A stretch of 64,000 nt of DNA from Bacillota bacterium (GCA_023392595.1 JAEVYU010000085.1:1-64000), one strand, 5' to 3'; positions 7,818 to 17,680 are shown, numbered from the stretch's first letter. A program made the numbers and translations. The notes: generated by a model not told the origin, from the letters alone.

Positions 7818-9356
7818 CTACCGGCTTTTCCAGTTTTCCATCATCCGGTAAATCCCTTTGAGATCCAAATTTTGGCGCAAATGATCCGCCAGTAAATCAT
7901 ATTGACTTTCTTTGAAGGCTTGATAATCCCCGGAACCGCCCTGAATTGGCTCAAAACCTTTCCGCCTCCGGATATTGTTGATGAGCCCCAGGGTAAATTG
8001 AAGATTGTCAAAAAGGCCGTGCAGGTAAGTACCGAAAACATTCCCCTGAATGTTACAAACTCCGCCGTCAAAAACCCGCTCCCGACCCTCGCCCGGATGA
8101 CCGCTGAAGCGGATAAAAGGGACTGTGCCGTCCTGAGGGGCGGTGACTCCCATATGGATTTGATAACCGGCCAGGCGGGTCCCTTTCAATCCTTCTAAAA
8201 GCCCGGCGTCTTCACAAACCTCTCCCCTGCTCTGGATGGTGGTTTTTTCCCGTTCCATGACAGTGGAAACATTGAGCAACCCCATTCCCGCCGTTTTTTC
8301 CCGGCTGCTCTCCACCCGGTAGGGATCGGCGATGGTTTTACCCAACATTTGATAACCGCCGCAGATTCCGAAAATTTCCACCCCTTGACGGTGCTTACGG
8401 ATAATGGCGCTTTCCAGGCCGTTTGTCCGGAGGTATTCCAAATCCCCGATGGTATTTTTGGTCCCCGGCAGGATGATCAGGTCCGCTTTTTCAAGTTGCG
8501 ACGCCGTTTCGGCATAACGGATATTCACATCGGCAATATTCTCAAAAACGTTAAAATCGGTAAAATTGGAGATCCGGGGCAGTTTCATCACTGCGATCTC
8601 CACTCTCGCCGCAACATTTCCCCGCCTGCCAAAACGCTCGGTCAGACTATCTTCATCCTCAATATTTAACGGCAGGTAAGGTACAACACCGAGAGTCGGG
8701 ACTTGAATCCGTTCCTCCAGCATCCGAAGGCCGGGTTCTAAGATAGCGGCATCGCCACGGAATTTGTTGATAATGGTTCCTTGGACCCGCCGCCTTTCGC
8801 TTTCGGTAAGCCAAAGCATGGTGCCGGCCAGGGAAGCAAAAACACCGCCCCTGTCAATATCGCCCACCAGCAACACCGGGGCATCGGCCAACTCCGCCAT
8901 GCCCATGTTGACGATATCCTTATCCCGCAGGTTGATTTCAGCCGGACTGCCGGCGCCTTCGATAACGACGATCTCGTTCTCCGCGGCCAGGGAGTTGTAT
9001 ACTTCTTGAATCATTCCGGCCAGTTGGGGTTTATAATCATGATATTCCACAGCGGACATATTACCGTAAACCTTGCCCCCGATAATAACCTGGGAATTTC
9101 GGTCGGTGGTCGGTTTCAACAATACCGGATTCATCCGGACATCCGGAAGCAATCCGGCCGCCTCTGCTTGAACCACCTGGGCCCGGCCCATCTCCAAACC
9201 ATCGCTGGTAATAAAGGAGTTCAAGGCCATGTTTTGAGATTTGAAGGGCGCCACCCGGTAGCCGTCCTGTTTAAAAATGCGGCACAAACCGGCGACAATC
9301 CAACTTTTGCCGACCGAGGAGGCCACACCCTGAATCATCAAGGGTTTCGCTTTCAT
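7818..9356 (-). CDS. cbiP: cobyric acid synthase CbiP/CobQ
   Basis: This 512-residue glutamine-dependent amidotransferase amidates side chains b, d, e and g of adenosylcobyrinic acid a,c-diamide. The N-terminal synthetase domain opens with MIQGVASSVGKSWIVAGL, and FKSQNMALNSF near 40 and GSPAEINL near 130 are CobQ hallmarks. The C-terminal glutaminase domain has the nucleophile in EIFGICGGYQMLG (near residue 333) and the catalytic histidine in GTYLHGLFDN. The ATG overlaps the cbiA stop as ATGA, which fixes the start although the frame is open further upstream. Confidence 0.95.
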   Translation of the reverse strand: MKAKPLMIQGVASSVGKSWIVAGLCRIFKQDGYRVAPFKSQNMALNSFITSDGLEMGRAQVVQAEAAGLLPDVRMNPVLLKPTTDRNSQVIIGGKVYGNMSAVEYHDYKPQLAGMIQEVYNSLAAENEIVVIEGAGSPAEINLRDKDIVNMGMAELADAPVLLVGDIDRGGVFASLAGTMLWLTESERRRVQGTIINKFRGDAAILEPGLRMLEERIQVPTLGVVPYLPLNIEDEDSLTERFGRRGNVAARVEIAVMKLPRISNFTDFNVFENIADVNIRYAETASQLEKADLIILPGTKNTIGDLEYLRTNGLESAIIRKHRQGVEIFGICGGYQMLGKTIADPYRVESSREKTAGMGLLNVSTVMEREKTTIQSRGEVCEDAGLLEGLKGTRLAGYQIHMGVTAPQDGTVPFIRFSGHPGEGRERVFDGGVCNIQGNVFGTYLHGLFDNLQFTLGLINNIRRRKGFEPIQGGSGDYQAFKESQYDLLADHLRQNLDLKGIYRMMENWKSR

Positions 9357-10762
9357 AGGTGATCCGTTCCTTTCCCCCATTCCCGGCAATGGTGGAGAAA
9401 ATTCTCCGCCAATTCGGGATTGGCCCAAAAATGGAGATGGGGATAACCCGCCAATACGTTTTGATAGGTCATCCCTCCGGGCCAATTTTCCGTTGTTCCA
9501 CTCCCGCGCCGCTTTGAAACTTGAAAAGCCCCGGGCGCCTCTTCTCCCCGCGGGCCCGCCGCAACCAGCCGGGAATAATGAAATTCATGAGCGCGGATTT
9601 TGGCGCCGGCCGGTCCTAAAACAGTCGCCCGGGTCATCGTAAGTTCCACATATCCGAAATGCTGCAAGGAATCGGTCATTTCGCTGTCCACCGGGAAAAT
9701 ACCGCACATCTCATGAACCTTTCCTTGCTGATCCGCTAAAGTCCGACAAAGATACATCATTCCGCCGCATTCCGCATAAACCGGCAGCCCGGCCTGGACT
9801 GCCCCGCGCACGCTTTCCCGCATCGGGCGGTTCGCGGAAAGCCCCGCCGCAAAAAGTTCCGGATAACCGCCGCCCAAATAAAGGCCGCTAATGCCTTCCG
9901 GTAAGCTCCGCGCCGACAACGGGCTGAAAAAAGCCAGCTCCGCCCCAAGGTGCTCCAATAAATCCAAGTTGTCATGATAATAAAAATTGAAGGCGGCATC
10001 TTTGGCCACCGCCAGTCTCACCGGGCCTGTCCCTCTGGATAAAGGCGGCGCTGGTCCGGACTCAACGGTTTCCACTTCCCGGGCGAGGCTTTTTAATAAT
10101 TCCAGGTCGATGGTTTGTGCCATTTCTTCTTGCAGGCGCTCCAACTTCCCGTCGAAACCGGATATTTCATTTTGGAAGACCAGCCCCAAATGACGGGAAG
10201 GCAGCGCCAGTTCCTCCATGTTCGGCAGATAGCCGATAACTTTCAAGCCATTTTCTTCTGCGATGATTTGCTTTAAGAGCAAAAAATGGCTCTTGCTTTT
10301 CAACTGGTTGAGGATGACCCCTCGGAGGGGCAGATCGGGGATAAATTGCTGATAACCCCGAAGCAACGCGGCGATGCTCAACCCCATTCCGGCAGCGTTC
10401 ACCACTAAAACCACCGGCGCTCCCAAGATCCGGGACACTTGGGCGGTGCTGCCCGAAAGGGAATAACCCCCCTGCCCGTCAAAAAGGCCCATAACCCCTT
10501 CGATTACCGCTAAATCCGCATCGCCGAAGTTCTTAACAAAAAGATGCCGCAAGACATCTTCGGCCAACATCCAGGAATCCAAATTAAAGGAAGGCCGTCC
10601 GGTGGCGTATTGATGAAACAGTGGGTCGATATAATCCGGGCCCACTTTATAAGGCTGTACCTTAAGGCCTTGACGCCGCAATAATGCAAGCAACCCGATG
10701 GTAAGCGTCGTTTTACCGCAACCGCTGCCGGCTCCGGCGATGATCACCCGCGGCATGGCCAT
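9353..10762 (-). CDS. cbiA: cobyrinic acid a,c-diamide synthase CbiA
   Basis: This 469-residue ATP- and glutamine-dependent enzyme amidates the a and c carboxylates of cobyrinic acid. The N-terminal P-loop GAGSGCGKTTLTIGLL is at about residues 9-24, and YKVGPDYIDPLFH plus FNLDSWM follow, as in CbiA. The C-terminal class I glutaminase has GLPVYAECGGMMYLC with the nucleophilic cysteine near residue 330. The ATG at 10762 sits six bases after GAGGTG. A GTG at 10771 is the alternative. It overlaps cbiP by four bases. Confidence 0.95.
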   Translation of the reverse strand: MAMPRVIIAGAGSGCGKTTLTIGLLALLRRQGLKVQPYKVGPDYIDPLFHQYATGRPSFNLDSWMLAEDVLRHLFVKNFGDADLAVIEGVMGLFDGQGGYSLSGSTAQVSRILGAPVVLVVNAAGMGLSIAALLRGYQQFIPDLPLRGVILNQLKSKSHFLLLKQIIAEENGLKVIGYLPNMEELALPSRHLGLVFQNEISGFDGKLERLQEEMAQTIDLELLKSLAREVETVESGPAPPLSRGTGPVRLAVAKDAAFNFYYHDNLDLLEHLGAELAFFSPLSARSLPEGISGLYLGGGYPELFAAGLSANRPMRESVRGAVQAGLPVYAECGGMMYLCRTLADQQGKVHEMCGIFPVDSEMTDSLQHFGYVELTMTRATVLGPAGAKIRAHEFHYSRLVAAGPRGEEAPGAFQVSKRRGSGTTENWPGGMTYQNVLAGYPHLHFWANPELAENFLHHCREWGKGTDHL

Positions 10763-10804
10763 TCTCGTCACCTCAATGCCGGTTATTTCCGGCTCAAAAA
10801 TTCT

Positions 10805-12115
10805 TCAAACTCTCAATTCTTGCTCCCCGGCCAGATCCCAGAAGCTTTCTTCAATGGCCGCGGCGGTCCGCTCCAAATCCGCCTGGGTATGGGCCATGGA
10901 CAAAAATAAAGCTTCAAATTGGGAAGGTGGCAAATAGACACCCCGGTTCAACATCAATTGAAAATAACGGGTAAATCTCCGGGTATCCGAACGGAGCGCA
11001 GTCCGGTAATCGAACACCGGCCCGTCGGTGAAAAAGGCGCTCATCAGGGAGCCGACCCGGTTTACCGTAAGCGGGACGCCATACTTGGCAGCTGATCTTA
11101 CAAACGCATTCTCCAGAAATTGAGTTTTTCTGTCCAATTCTTCATAAAGTCCGGGACTCGCTTGTAACAGCCGCAAGGTGGCAATTCCGGCCGCCATGGC
11201 CACCGGATTGCCGGATAAAGTACCGGCCTGGTATACCGGTCCCAAAGGGGCCACCATTTCCATGATTTCTCTTTTACCCCCGTAGGCGCCCACCGGCAGG
11301 CCACCGCCGATAATCTTGCCCAGGGTCGTCAAATCCGGAGCAATGCCGAAATAACCTTGCGCTCCGTGATAAGATACCCGAAAACCGCTAATCACCTCGT
11401 CAAAAATCAAAAGAGCTCCATATTCTTCCGTCAAACGCCGCAGAAGCCTCAAAAATTCGGGCCTCGGAGCCACCACCCCCATATTGCCCGCCACCGGCTC
11501 CACAATCACCGCCGCCAGTTCGGAACCGCTTTGGCGGAATAAATTTTCGATATAGTCGGGGTCATTATAAGGGGCCGACACGGTTCCGGCCACCAATTCC
11601 GCAGGTACCCCGGCGCTGTCCGGCCGGCCCGCGGTGAGCAAGCCGGACCCGGCCTTTACCAACAAACCGTCACTGTGTCCATGGTAACATCCTTCAAACT
11701 TGACGATCTTCGAACGTCCGGTAAAAGCGCGGGCTAACCTCAGGGCGCTCATGACCGCCTCGGTGCCGGAATTGACCATCCGCACCATTTCCACAGCGGG
11801 AAGCGCCTGGCAAATCATCTCCGCCAAAAGGATTTCCCGCTCCGTGGGGGCGCCAAAACTGGTCCCGTCCCGGGCGGTTTCCACAATGGCTGCTATTACG
11901 TCGGAATGGGCATGGCCCAAAATTAAGGGGCCCCAGGAACAAACATAGTCCAGATATTCATGGCCGTCGGCATCAATAATCCGGCAGCCTTTCGCTTTTT
12001 GAATAAACGGCGGATTCAGGCCCACATTTCGGTATGCCCTGACCGGGCTGTTGACGCCGCCGGGAATGCAACGTCCGGCCCTTTCAAACAAACCCTTGGA
12101 AATGGGATTATCCAT
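10805..12115 (-). CDS. hemL: glutamate-1-semialdehyde 2,1-aminomutase
   Basis: This 436-residue PLP enzyme converts glutamate-1-semialdehyde to 5-aminolevulinate, the second step of the C5 pathway. Landmarks are PGGVNSPVRAY near residue 19, the substrate/cofactor region VNSGTEAVMSALRLAR near 120, IFDEVISGFR near 240 and the PLP lysine in TTLGKIIGGGLPVGAYGG near 265. The start follows GAGGTGG by seven bases and overlaps the hemB stop. It is co-transcribed with hemB, hemC and hemA inside the cobalamin operon, so it feeds corrin synthesis. Confidence 0.95.
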   Translation of the reverse strand: MDNPISKGLFERAGRCIPGGVNSPVRAYRNVGLNPPFIQKAKGCRIIDADGHEYLDYVCSWGPLILGHAHSDVIAAIVETARDGTSFGAPTEREILLAEMICQALPAVEMVRMVNSGTEAVMSALRLARAFTGRSKIVKFEGCYHGHSDGLLVKAGSGLLTAGRPDSAGVPAELVAGTVSAPYNDPDYIENLFRQSGSELAAVIVEPVAGNMGVVAPRPEFLRLLRRLTEEYGALLIFDEVISGFRVSYHGAQGYFGIAPDLTTLGKIIGGGLPVGAYGGKREIMEMVAPLGPVYQAGTLSGNPVAMAAGIATLRLLQASPGLYEELDRKTQFLENAFVRSAAKYGVPLTVNRVGSLMSAFFTDGPVFDYRTALRSDTRRFTRYFQLMLNRGVYLPPSQFEALFLSMAHTQADLERTAAAIEESFWDLAGEQELRV

Positions 12116-13076
12116 GGCGCAACCACCTCGCGATTTCCTTGGCAAAATAAGTAATGATAATTTGAGCCCCGGCCCGCCGGATGCCGGTTGTCGCCTCCAA
12201 CACCGCCGCCCGCTCGTCGATCCAGCCATTGGCGGCAGCGGCTTTGATCATCGCATATTCGCCGCTCACATGATAAGCGGCCACCGGTACCTGAACCCGC
12301 TGACTGATCTCCCGGATCACATCCAAATAGGCCAAAGCCGGTTTGACCATCACCATATCCGCTCCTTCTTCCAAATCCAATTCCACTTCTTTGACGGCTT
12401 CCTTGAGGTTGGCGCAGTCCATTTGATAGGCTTTCCGATCCCCGAAAGCCGGCTTGGAACCTGCCGCGTCGCGGAATGGTCCGTAAAAGGCGGAAGCGTA
12501 CTTGGCGCTGTACGCGAGTATCGCCGTATCGGAAAATCCTTGTTCATCAAGGGCTTTCCGGATAGCCCCCACCCTCCCGTCCATCATGTCCGACGGCGCG
12601 ATAATGTCCGCTCCCGCCTCGGCGTAACTGACCGCAGTCCGTGAAAGCAACGGTAAGGTTTCGTCATTTAAGATCCTGCCGTCCTGAATGACGCCGCAAT
12701 GACCATGGGAAGTGTATTCGCACAAACAGACATCGGCTACAAACAAGATTTCCGGGAAATGCTTTTTTCCCAAACGCAACGCCTGCTGAACGATACCCTG
12801 GGGATCATAAGCCCCGGAACCCGTCTCATCTTTATGCAGCGGCACGCCGAAAAGCAACACCGCCGGTATCTCAAGGGCGGCAATCTGTTCCAATTCCTTC
12901 AGGTAATCATCCAGAGAAAGATTAAAAATCCCGGGCATCGAGGGAATTTCCTTTTTCCCCTTGATCCCTTCATTTATAAACAACGGGTAGACCAAATGGC
13001 CGGTTTGCAATGATGTTTCCCGGACCAAGCCCCGCATCGCCGGACTAGTTCGCAACCGGCGCGGCCGTTTCAGCAT
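12108..13076 (-). CDS. hemB: porphobilinogen synthase (5-aminolevulinate dehydratase)
   Basis: This 322-residue enzyme condenses two 5-aminolevulinate molecules to porphobilinogen. The active-site lysines are in AYSAKYASAFYGP (about K192) and MVKPALAYLD (about K245). DVCLCEYTSHGHCG (about residues 115-128) carries three cysteines, marking the zinc-binding class. The ATG overlaps the stop of the cobA-hemD fusion gene and the 3' end overlaps hemL, so translation is coupled on both sides. The length is usual. Confidence 0.96.
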   Translation of the reverse strand: MLKRPRRLRTSPAMRGLVRETSLQTGHLVYPLFINEGIKGKKEIPSMPGIFNLSLDDYLKELEQIAALEIPAVLLFGVPLHKDETGSGAYDPQGIVQQALRLGKKHFPEILFVADVCLCEYTSHGHCGVIQDGRILNDETLPLLSRTAVSYAEAGADIIAPSDMMDGRVGAIRKALDEQGFSDTAILAYSAKYASAFYGPFRDAAGSKPAFGDRKAYQMDCANLKEAVKEVELDLEEGADMVMVKPALAYLDVIREISQRVQVPVAAYHVSGEYAMIKAAAANGWIDERAAVLEATTGIRRAGAQIIITYFAKEIARWLRHG

Positions 13077-14617
13077 GATGTCGTCCTTCCTTCCATTGTT
13101 AAAATAGCGGCCATCATTCCCTCAATGGTATGAACACCGGCCACCGCGTCCACCCGTAGCCCCAATTCGGCCGCTGTTTGCGCGGTAACCGGACCAATAC
13201 ACACCACTTTACTATGACCAAGCCATTGCGGCATGTTACCGCCGAATAAATCCATAAAACAGCGCACTGTCGAAGAACTTGTAAACGTAATGATATCCAT
13301 CGGGCCATACTTTAAATATTCCGCCAATTCTGCCCCAGCCCTCTCATTGGGAAGGGTTCGGTAAGCCGTGACGGTTTCATAACCTATCCGGGCACCGGCC
13401 AATCTCTGCGGCAATTCTTCCGAAGCGTTTTTGGCCCGGACCAGCAGCACCTTGTCGCTGAAAGTCAATATAGGCGTTAAAAAGTCCGATAAGACCTCCG
13501 AAGTATACTCGGACGGAACCAAATCCGCTTGAATACCATGAGACCATAGAGCTTCCGCCGTGGCCGCACCGATGACGCCAAATTTCAGGCCCGCCAGGGA
13601 GCGTACATCTTTCCGCTCCGCCTGGAACATTTTCCAAAAGAATTCCACCCCATGAACGCTGGTAAAAATGATCCAAGTAAATTCCCCCAACCGGGATAGG
13701 GCGCTCCGTAATTCCTCACGGTCCGGCGAATCAGCCTCCGCTATCCGAATCAACGGGCATTCCAAGGCTTCTCCGCCTAAAGCTTCAATGGACCGGGCCA
13801 ATACTCCGGCCTGTTTCCGGGTTCGGGTCACCAAAATCCGCTTACCGGCCAAGGGACCCCTGGGGAACCAGTTCAGTTGATCCCGTAAGGCTACCACTTG
13901 TCCCACCACAATCACCGCCGGGGAACCAATCCCTGCTTTCGCCGCGCACAGCGCCAAATCTTTCAAACCAGCGGTAACCACTTTCTGGGCAAATGTGGTT
14001 CCCTGCTGAATCACAGCCGCCGGAGTCTCCGGATCCTTGCCATAGGCGATGAGGTTGGAGGCGATTGCTTCCAAACGGCCAACTCCCATCATAAAAACCA
14101 AAGTTCCGTCCAAGGCGGCCAAAGCCTGATAATTCACCCGGCTCTCTATTCTTTCAGGATTTTCATGCCCGGTGATGACATGAAAAGCGGAACAGTATTC
14201 CCGGTGGGTCACCGGAATCCCCGCATAGGCCGGAGCCGCGATCGCCGCTGAGACGCCCGGCACAATCTCAAAAGGAATGCCCACTCCCGCCAATGCCGCC
14301 GCTTCTTCGCCGCCCCGGCCGAACACGAAAGGATCGCCGCCTTTCACCCGGGCTACCTTTTTACCCTCTAGAGCCTTTTCGATTAATATCTGATTAATTT
14401 GCCACTGCTCCGCCTGGTGACAGCCGGGTCCTTTGCCGACAAAAATCAGTTCCGCCTCCGGAGCGGCGTATTGTAAAATACCTTCGCCCAGCAAACGGTC
14501 ATAAACAATCACCCCGGCCTCCTCCATACACTCCACCGCTTTCACGGTGAGCAACTTTTTATCGCCCGGCCCGGCGCCAATAATCCATACTAACCCTTTT
14601 TCCATTTGCTCTTTCAT
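13070..14617 (-). CDS. cobA-hemD: uroporphyrinogen-III C-methyltransferase / uroporphyrinogen-III synthase fusion
   Basis: This 515-residue bifunctional protein makes uroporphyrinogen III and then methylates it twice to precorrin-2. Residues 1-245 are the SUMT methylase: WIIGAGPGDKKLLTVKAVE, VKGGDPFVFGRGGEE near 90 and PAYAGIPVTHREY near 130. Residues from about 255 are the HemD domain: GKRILVTRTRKQAGVLA, FTSVHGVEFF and, near the end, ITFTSSSTVRCFMDLF with CIGPVTAQTA. Such cobA-hemD fusions are common in anaerobic Bacillota. The start overlaps the hemC stop (ATGA). Confidence 0.95.
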   Translation of the reverse strand: MKEQMEKGLVWIIGAGPGDKKLLTVKAVECMEEAGVIVYDRLLGEGILQYAAPEAELIFVGKGPGCHQAEQWQINQILIEKALEGKKVARVKGGDPFVFGRGGEEAAALAGVGIPFEIVPGVSAAIAAPAYAGIPVTHREYCSAFHVITGHENPERIESRVNYQALAALDGTLVFMMGVGRLEAIASNLIAYGKDPETPAAVIQQGTTFAQKVVTAGLKDLALCAAKAGIGSPAVIVVGQVVALRDQLNWFPRGPLAGKRILVTRTRKQAGVLARSIEALGGEALECPLIRIAEADSPDREELRSALSRLGEFTWIIFTSVHGVEFFWKMFQAERKDVRSLAGLKFGVIGAATAEALWSHGIQADLVPSEYTSEVLSDFLTPILTFSDKVLLVRAKNASEELPQRLAGARIGYETVTAYRTLPNERAGAELAEYLKYGPMDIITFTSSSTVRCFMDLFGGNMPQWLGHSKVVCIGPVTAQTAAELGLRVDAVAGVHTIEGMMAAILTMEGRTTSC

Positions 14618-15513
14618 CGCCCGCCTCCGCTTTGGGCCGCAATCCGATCGGCCAGTTCCTCTCCCAGTTCAACCCCGTCCGTGGCTGCCCCGCTGAGGGT
14701 TTCCTTATAAATCGCCGCACTATCGTTTTCCGCCAACATTCCCCGGATTTTCATTTGCTCTCCGTTGATTTCGGCATAGGCAGCGATGGGAATGCTGCAT
14801 CCCCCATCCAGGCGGATCAAGAACGCCCGTTCCGCCGCCCCGCAAAGGGCCGCTTGTTGATCATGAACGGCTTCTTGAAGGAAATCGTAGGATTCTTCCG
14901 TCCGAACCTCCAGAGCCAAAATCCCCTGGCAGACGGCAGGGATCATTTCTGTCACCGTAAAATATTGACTAACCTTCTCCGCCAGCCCCAACCGTTTCAG
15001 TCCGGCGGCCGCCAGGATTATGGCATCGTATTGCCGGCGCTCCAACTTTTCCAGTCGGGTCAAAACATTGCCCCGCAGCATCTCCGTTTTGAGATCCGGT
15101 CTTAAAGCCAGAAGTTGTTTAGTCCGGCGTAAACTGCTGGTGCCGATGACGGCCCCGGATTTTAACTCCGGGAGGGTTTTTCCGTCAACACTCACCAAAA
15201 CGTCCCGGGGGTCCTCCCGTTTGGATATAGCGGCAATTTTCAAGCCGGGAGCGATTTGAACCGGCAAATCTTTCATACTATGCACTGCCAGATCGATCAC
15301 CCCTGTCAAAAGTGCCGTCTCAATCTCCTGGATAAATAGCCCCTTACCGCCGATTTGGTCTAGAGGCTTATCCTGAATCTTATCCCCGCTGGTCTTAATG
15401 GTAAGGATATCAAAATCCCAGTCCGGGACGACCCGCCGGATTTGATCGATGATTAATTGGGTTTGAATCACGGCCAAACGGCTCCCGCGGGTGCCGATTT
15501 TAATTTTTTTCAT
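14614..15513 (-). CDS. hemC: hydroxymethylbilane synthase (porphobilinogen deaminase)
   Basis: This 299-residue enzyme polymerises four porphobilinogens into hydroxymethylbilane. The N-terminus IGTRGSRLAVIQTQ, GLFIQEIETALL near 80, AVHSMKDLP near 100 and GTSSLRRTKQLL near 145 are all family signatures. The dipyrromethane-cofactor cysteine is in RLDGGCSIPIAAYA near residue 240. GGGGTG stands seven bases before the ATG. It overlaps the gene before it by 14 bases and cobA-hemD by four, in the order of the pathway. Confidence 0.96.
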   Translation of the reverse strand: MKKIKIGTRGSRLAVIQTQLIIDQIRRVVPDWDFDILTIKTSGDKIQDKPLDQIGGKGLFIQEIETALLTGVIDLAVHSMKDLPVQIAPGLKIAAISKREDPRDVLVSVDGKTLPELKSGAVIGTSSLRRTKQLLALRPDLKTEMLRGNVLTRLEKLERRQYDAIILAAAGLKRLGLAEKVSQYFTVTEMIPAVCQGILALEVRTEESYDFLQEAVHDQQAALCGAAERAFLIRLDGGCSIPIAAYAEINGEQMKIRGMLAENDSAAIYKETLSGAATDGVELGEELADRIAAQSGGGR

Positions 15514-16132
15514 TCTGTTTCACCCCAGCAATCCGCGGAATAAAATCTTCGGGATCGGCCTCCGGATGGTCGATTATCTCGGCTCCGATCTCCCGCAAGA
15601 TCCTTTCCCTTTCCCGGGGATCACTTACTTCTTTTTGAATTCTTCGTCGCCAAACGGCCCACTTCTCCAAACCGCCCGCTCGAGCCAAAACCGGCAAAGC
15701 GGCGATTTTTTGTTTGAGCAACCGGGTTAGGGCCGGATATTTCCCGGAACTGGTTAAACCGATCACGAGGTCTCCCTTTTTCACCACTGCCGGAAAGATA
15801 AAAGAACATTTTTCGGGATGGGTCGCCGAATCCACCCAGACCTTCCATTCCCCCGCATCACGGCAAATCAGGTCATTGATCTCCGGCGCCGAAGTAGCGG
15901 CGATCGCCAGAAAAAAACCGCTTACATCTCCGCATTGATAAGGCCTTTTTTCATAAGTCAAGCGGCCGGTTTCCGCCAAACCCCGGATCTCATCGGAAAT
16001 TTGGCTGCCGATCACCTTCACCTCCGCCTCGAATTGCAGCAAAGTCTGTATTTTACGGAGGGCCACCTTTCCCCCTCCGACCACCAGGCATTTCCGGCCT
16101 TTCAAATCGATATAAAACGGAAAGTATGCCAT
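15500..16132 (-). CDS. sirC: precorrin-2 dehydrogenase (Met8/SirC-like)
   Basis: This is a 210-residue NAD-dependent dehydrogenase that oxidises precorrin-2 to sirohydrochlorin, the substrate of the CbiK chelatase. The Rossmann motif CLVVGGGKVALRKIQTLL is near residues 15-32, then AIAATSAPEIND near 77 and the conserved block FIFPAVVKKGDLVIGLTSSGKYPAL near 110-135. The protein ends after a short helical tail and lacks a fused methylase domain, which is supplied by CobA-HemD. Ferrochelatase activity, as in yeast Met8, cannot be excluded. Start after GGGGGG at good spacing. Confidence 0.92.
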   Translation of the reverse strand: MAYFPFYIDLKGRKCLVVGGGKVALRKIQTLLQFEAEVKVIGSQISDEIRGLAETGRLTYEKRPYQCGDVSGFFLAIAATSAPEINDLICRDAGEWKVWVDSATHPEKCSFIFPAVVKKGDLVIGLTSSGKYPALTRLLKQKIAALPVLARAGGLEKWAVWRRRIQKEVSDPRERERILREIGAEIIDHPEADPEDFIPRIAGVKQNEKN

Positions 16133-16152
16133 CAGGACCCCCCTATCTTACA

Positions 16153-16956
16153 TTACATTTTCACGCATATTTCCCTGACCGTCCGGACCACGCTGTCCAC
16201 CGACCGGAGGACCCATCCATAATCTACGGAGGGTCTGCGCACCATGATCACAGGAATTTTTAATTTTCTGGCCGCCGCCAGCTTTTCCCGATTGCCGCCC
16301 GCAACACCGCTTTCTTTAGTCACCAGTAATCCGGCATGGCAATGGCGCAGCAGCGCCAAGTTCATTTCCGTGGAAAAAGGCCCCTGCATTGCGATGATCC
16401 GGGAGGCGGGAAACCCCAAACTCTCACATTTTTCAATCACTTTTTTTACCGGTAAAACCCGGATAAACAGCCGTTCCCGGTAAGCTTCCACCCGCCGGAC
16501 AAAACTTTCCAAATGATTGCTGCCGATGGTCAGCAAGATGTTTCCCGGGATCTTCCCGGTTTGGGCTGCGGCTTCCTCAAAATCGGCGGTCCAAATCATA
16601 TCGTTCCCCTCGGCAGCGGTGTCTTCCCGTTCAAATCGCAAATAGCGGATTTGGGCATCACGGCAGGCCGCTATAGCATTATCAGAAGCCTCCTTGGCGA
16701 AAGGATGCGAGGCGTCGATGACCAGCAGCGGTTGTATCCAACGGAAGAGTTTCACCATCCCCGGATAATCCAAAGCTCCTTGATGGATCACCAGCCCCGG
16801 ATAATGACGTAAATATTCAGCGCCCAAGTCGGTCGTAACCGTAGCGTGGAGCGCGAAGGATTCCAAGCTCAATTTTTCAATAATCAGCCTGGCGTCGACA
16901 GTGCCTGCAATGATAAGGATGGATTTCGTTTTTGTCAATTCATTCCTAGCGTTCAT
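16153..16956 (-). CDS. cbiJ: cobalt-precorrin-6A reductase CbiJ
   Basis: This protein of about 267 residues is of the CbiJ/CobK family, which reduces precorrin-6A with NAD(P)H. The N-terminus has ILIIAGTVDARLIIEKL, then LVIDASHPFAKEASDNAI near 78 and LLTIGSNHLESF near 135. The C-terminal part has RIIAMQGPFSTEMN near 185 and LLVTKESGVAGG near 210, the family's conserved motifs. It overlaps the cbiH stop. The first residues are uncertain: TTG 16959, ATG 16956, or a TTG a few codons in that follows AGGA. Confidence 0.92.
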   Translation of the reverse strand: MNARNELTKTKSILIIAGTVDARLIIEKLSLESFALHATVTTDLGAEYLRHYPGLVIHQGALDYPGMVKLFRWIQPLLVIDASHPFAKEASDNAIAACRDAQIRYLRFEREDTAAEGNDMIWTADFEEAAAQTGKIPGNILLTIGSNHLESFVRRVEAYRERLFIRVLPVKKVIEKCESLGFPASRIIAMQGPFSTEMNLALLRHCHAGLLVTKESGVAGGNREKLAAARKLKIPVIMVRRPSVDYGWVLRSVDSVVRTVREICVKM

Positions 16957-17680
16957 CAAAGTATCCCCGGGGAGTGATCATCCGTCCCGCTTTGACGTAA
17001 GTCCGGGAATTTCCGATGATGACGGTGGTAAACATGTCAATCGCCCTTCCGGCCATTTGTTCCAAAGTGGTCAGGTCGTAACTTTCACCTGGGCGGCCCG
17101 CCCGGCGGACAATTCCGACCGGAGTATGGCCGCTCCGGTAACGCCGGATAATCTCTCCGGCTTGCTCAATTTGGCCGGTCCTTTGTTTGCTTTTTGGATT
17201 GTAGAGGCAAATCACGAAATCAGCCGCTGCCGCCGCTTCGATTCTGGCTTGGATCTGCTCCCACGGGGTCAGCCGATCGCTTAAGCTGATGACCGCAAAG
17301 TCATGCATCAACGGGGCTCCCAATAGGGCGGCGCCTGCGCTGGCTGCGGTAATTCCCGGAATAATTTCCAGCGGCACCTCTTTACCGGAGCGCTCCATGA
17401 CTTCCAGCATAATCCCGGCCATTCCATAGATGCCGCTGTCGCCGCCGCTAATCAAAGCGACATCAGCTCCGCCGAGGGCCTTTTCCAAAGTTAATTCACA
17501 GCGCTCTATTTCTCCAGTCATCCCCGTGGAAAGCAATAATTTTTGGGGAAACTGATCCCGTATTAATTCGATATAAGTCTGATAGCCCACAATATAATCG
17601 CTGTTTTCCAAGGCCTGGACGGCCCTTGGCGTCATATCTTCCTTAGCGCCGGGCCCGATTCCCACCACATAGATTTTCAT
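16946..17680 (-). CDS. cbiH: cobalt-precorrin-3 C17-methyltransferase (ring contraction)
   Basis: This 244-residue SAM-dependent methylase performs C17 methylation and ring contraction. It has the family loop IYVVGIGPGAKEDMT, ALISGGDSGIYGMAG near 73, and the CbiH/CobJ-specific PGITAASAGAALLGAPLMHDFAVISLSD near 110-135. FVICLYNPKSKQR near 165 and FTTVIIGNSRTYV near the end fit the same branch. The ATG overlaps the hemA stop as ATGA and has AAGGTGG six bases upstream. Confidence 0.95.
   Translation of the reverse strand: MKIYVVGIGPGAKEDMTPRAVQALENSDYIVGYQTYIELIRDQFPQKLLLSTGMTGEIERCELTLEKALGGADVALISGGDSGIYGMAGIMLEVMERSGKEVPLEIIPGITAASAGAALLGAPLMHDFAVISLSDRLTPWEQIQARIEAAAAADFVICLYNPKSKQRTGQIEQAGEIIRRYRSGHTPVGIVRRAGRPGESYDLTTLEQMAGRAIDMFTTVIIGNSRTYVKAGRMITPRGYFDER

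Noticed and set aside
8781..9362. Long plus-strand open frame opposite cbiP
   Set aside because: It is antisense to a strongly conserved gene in GC-rich DNA and has no recognisable domains.
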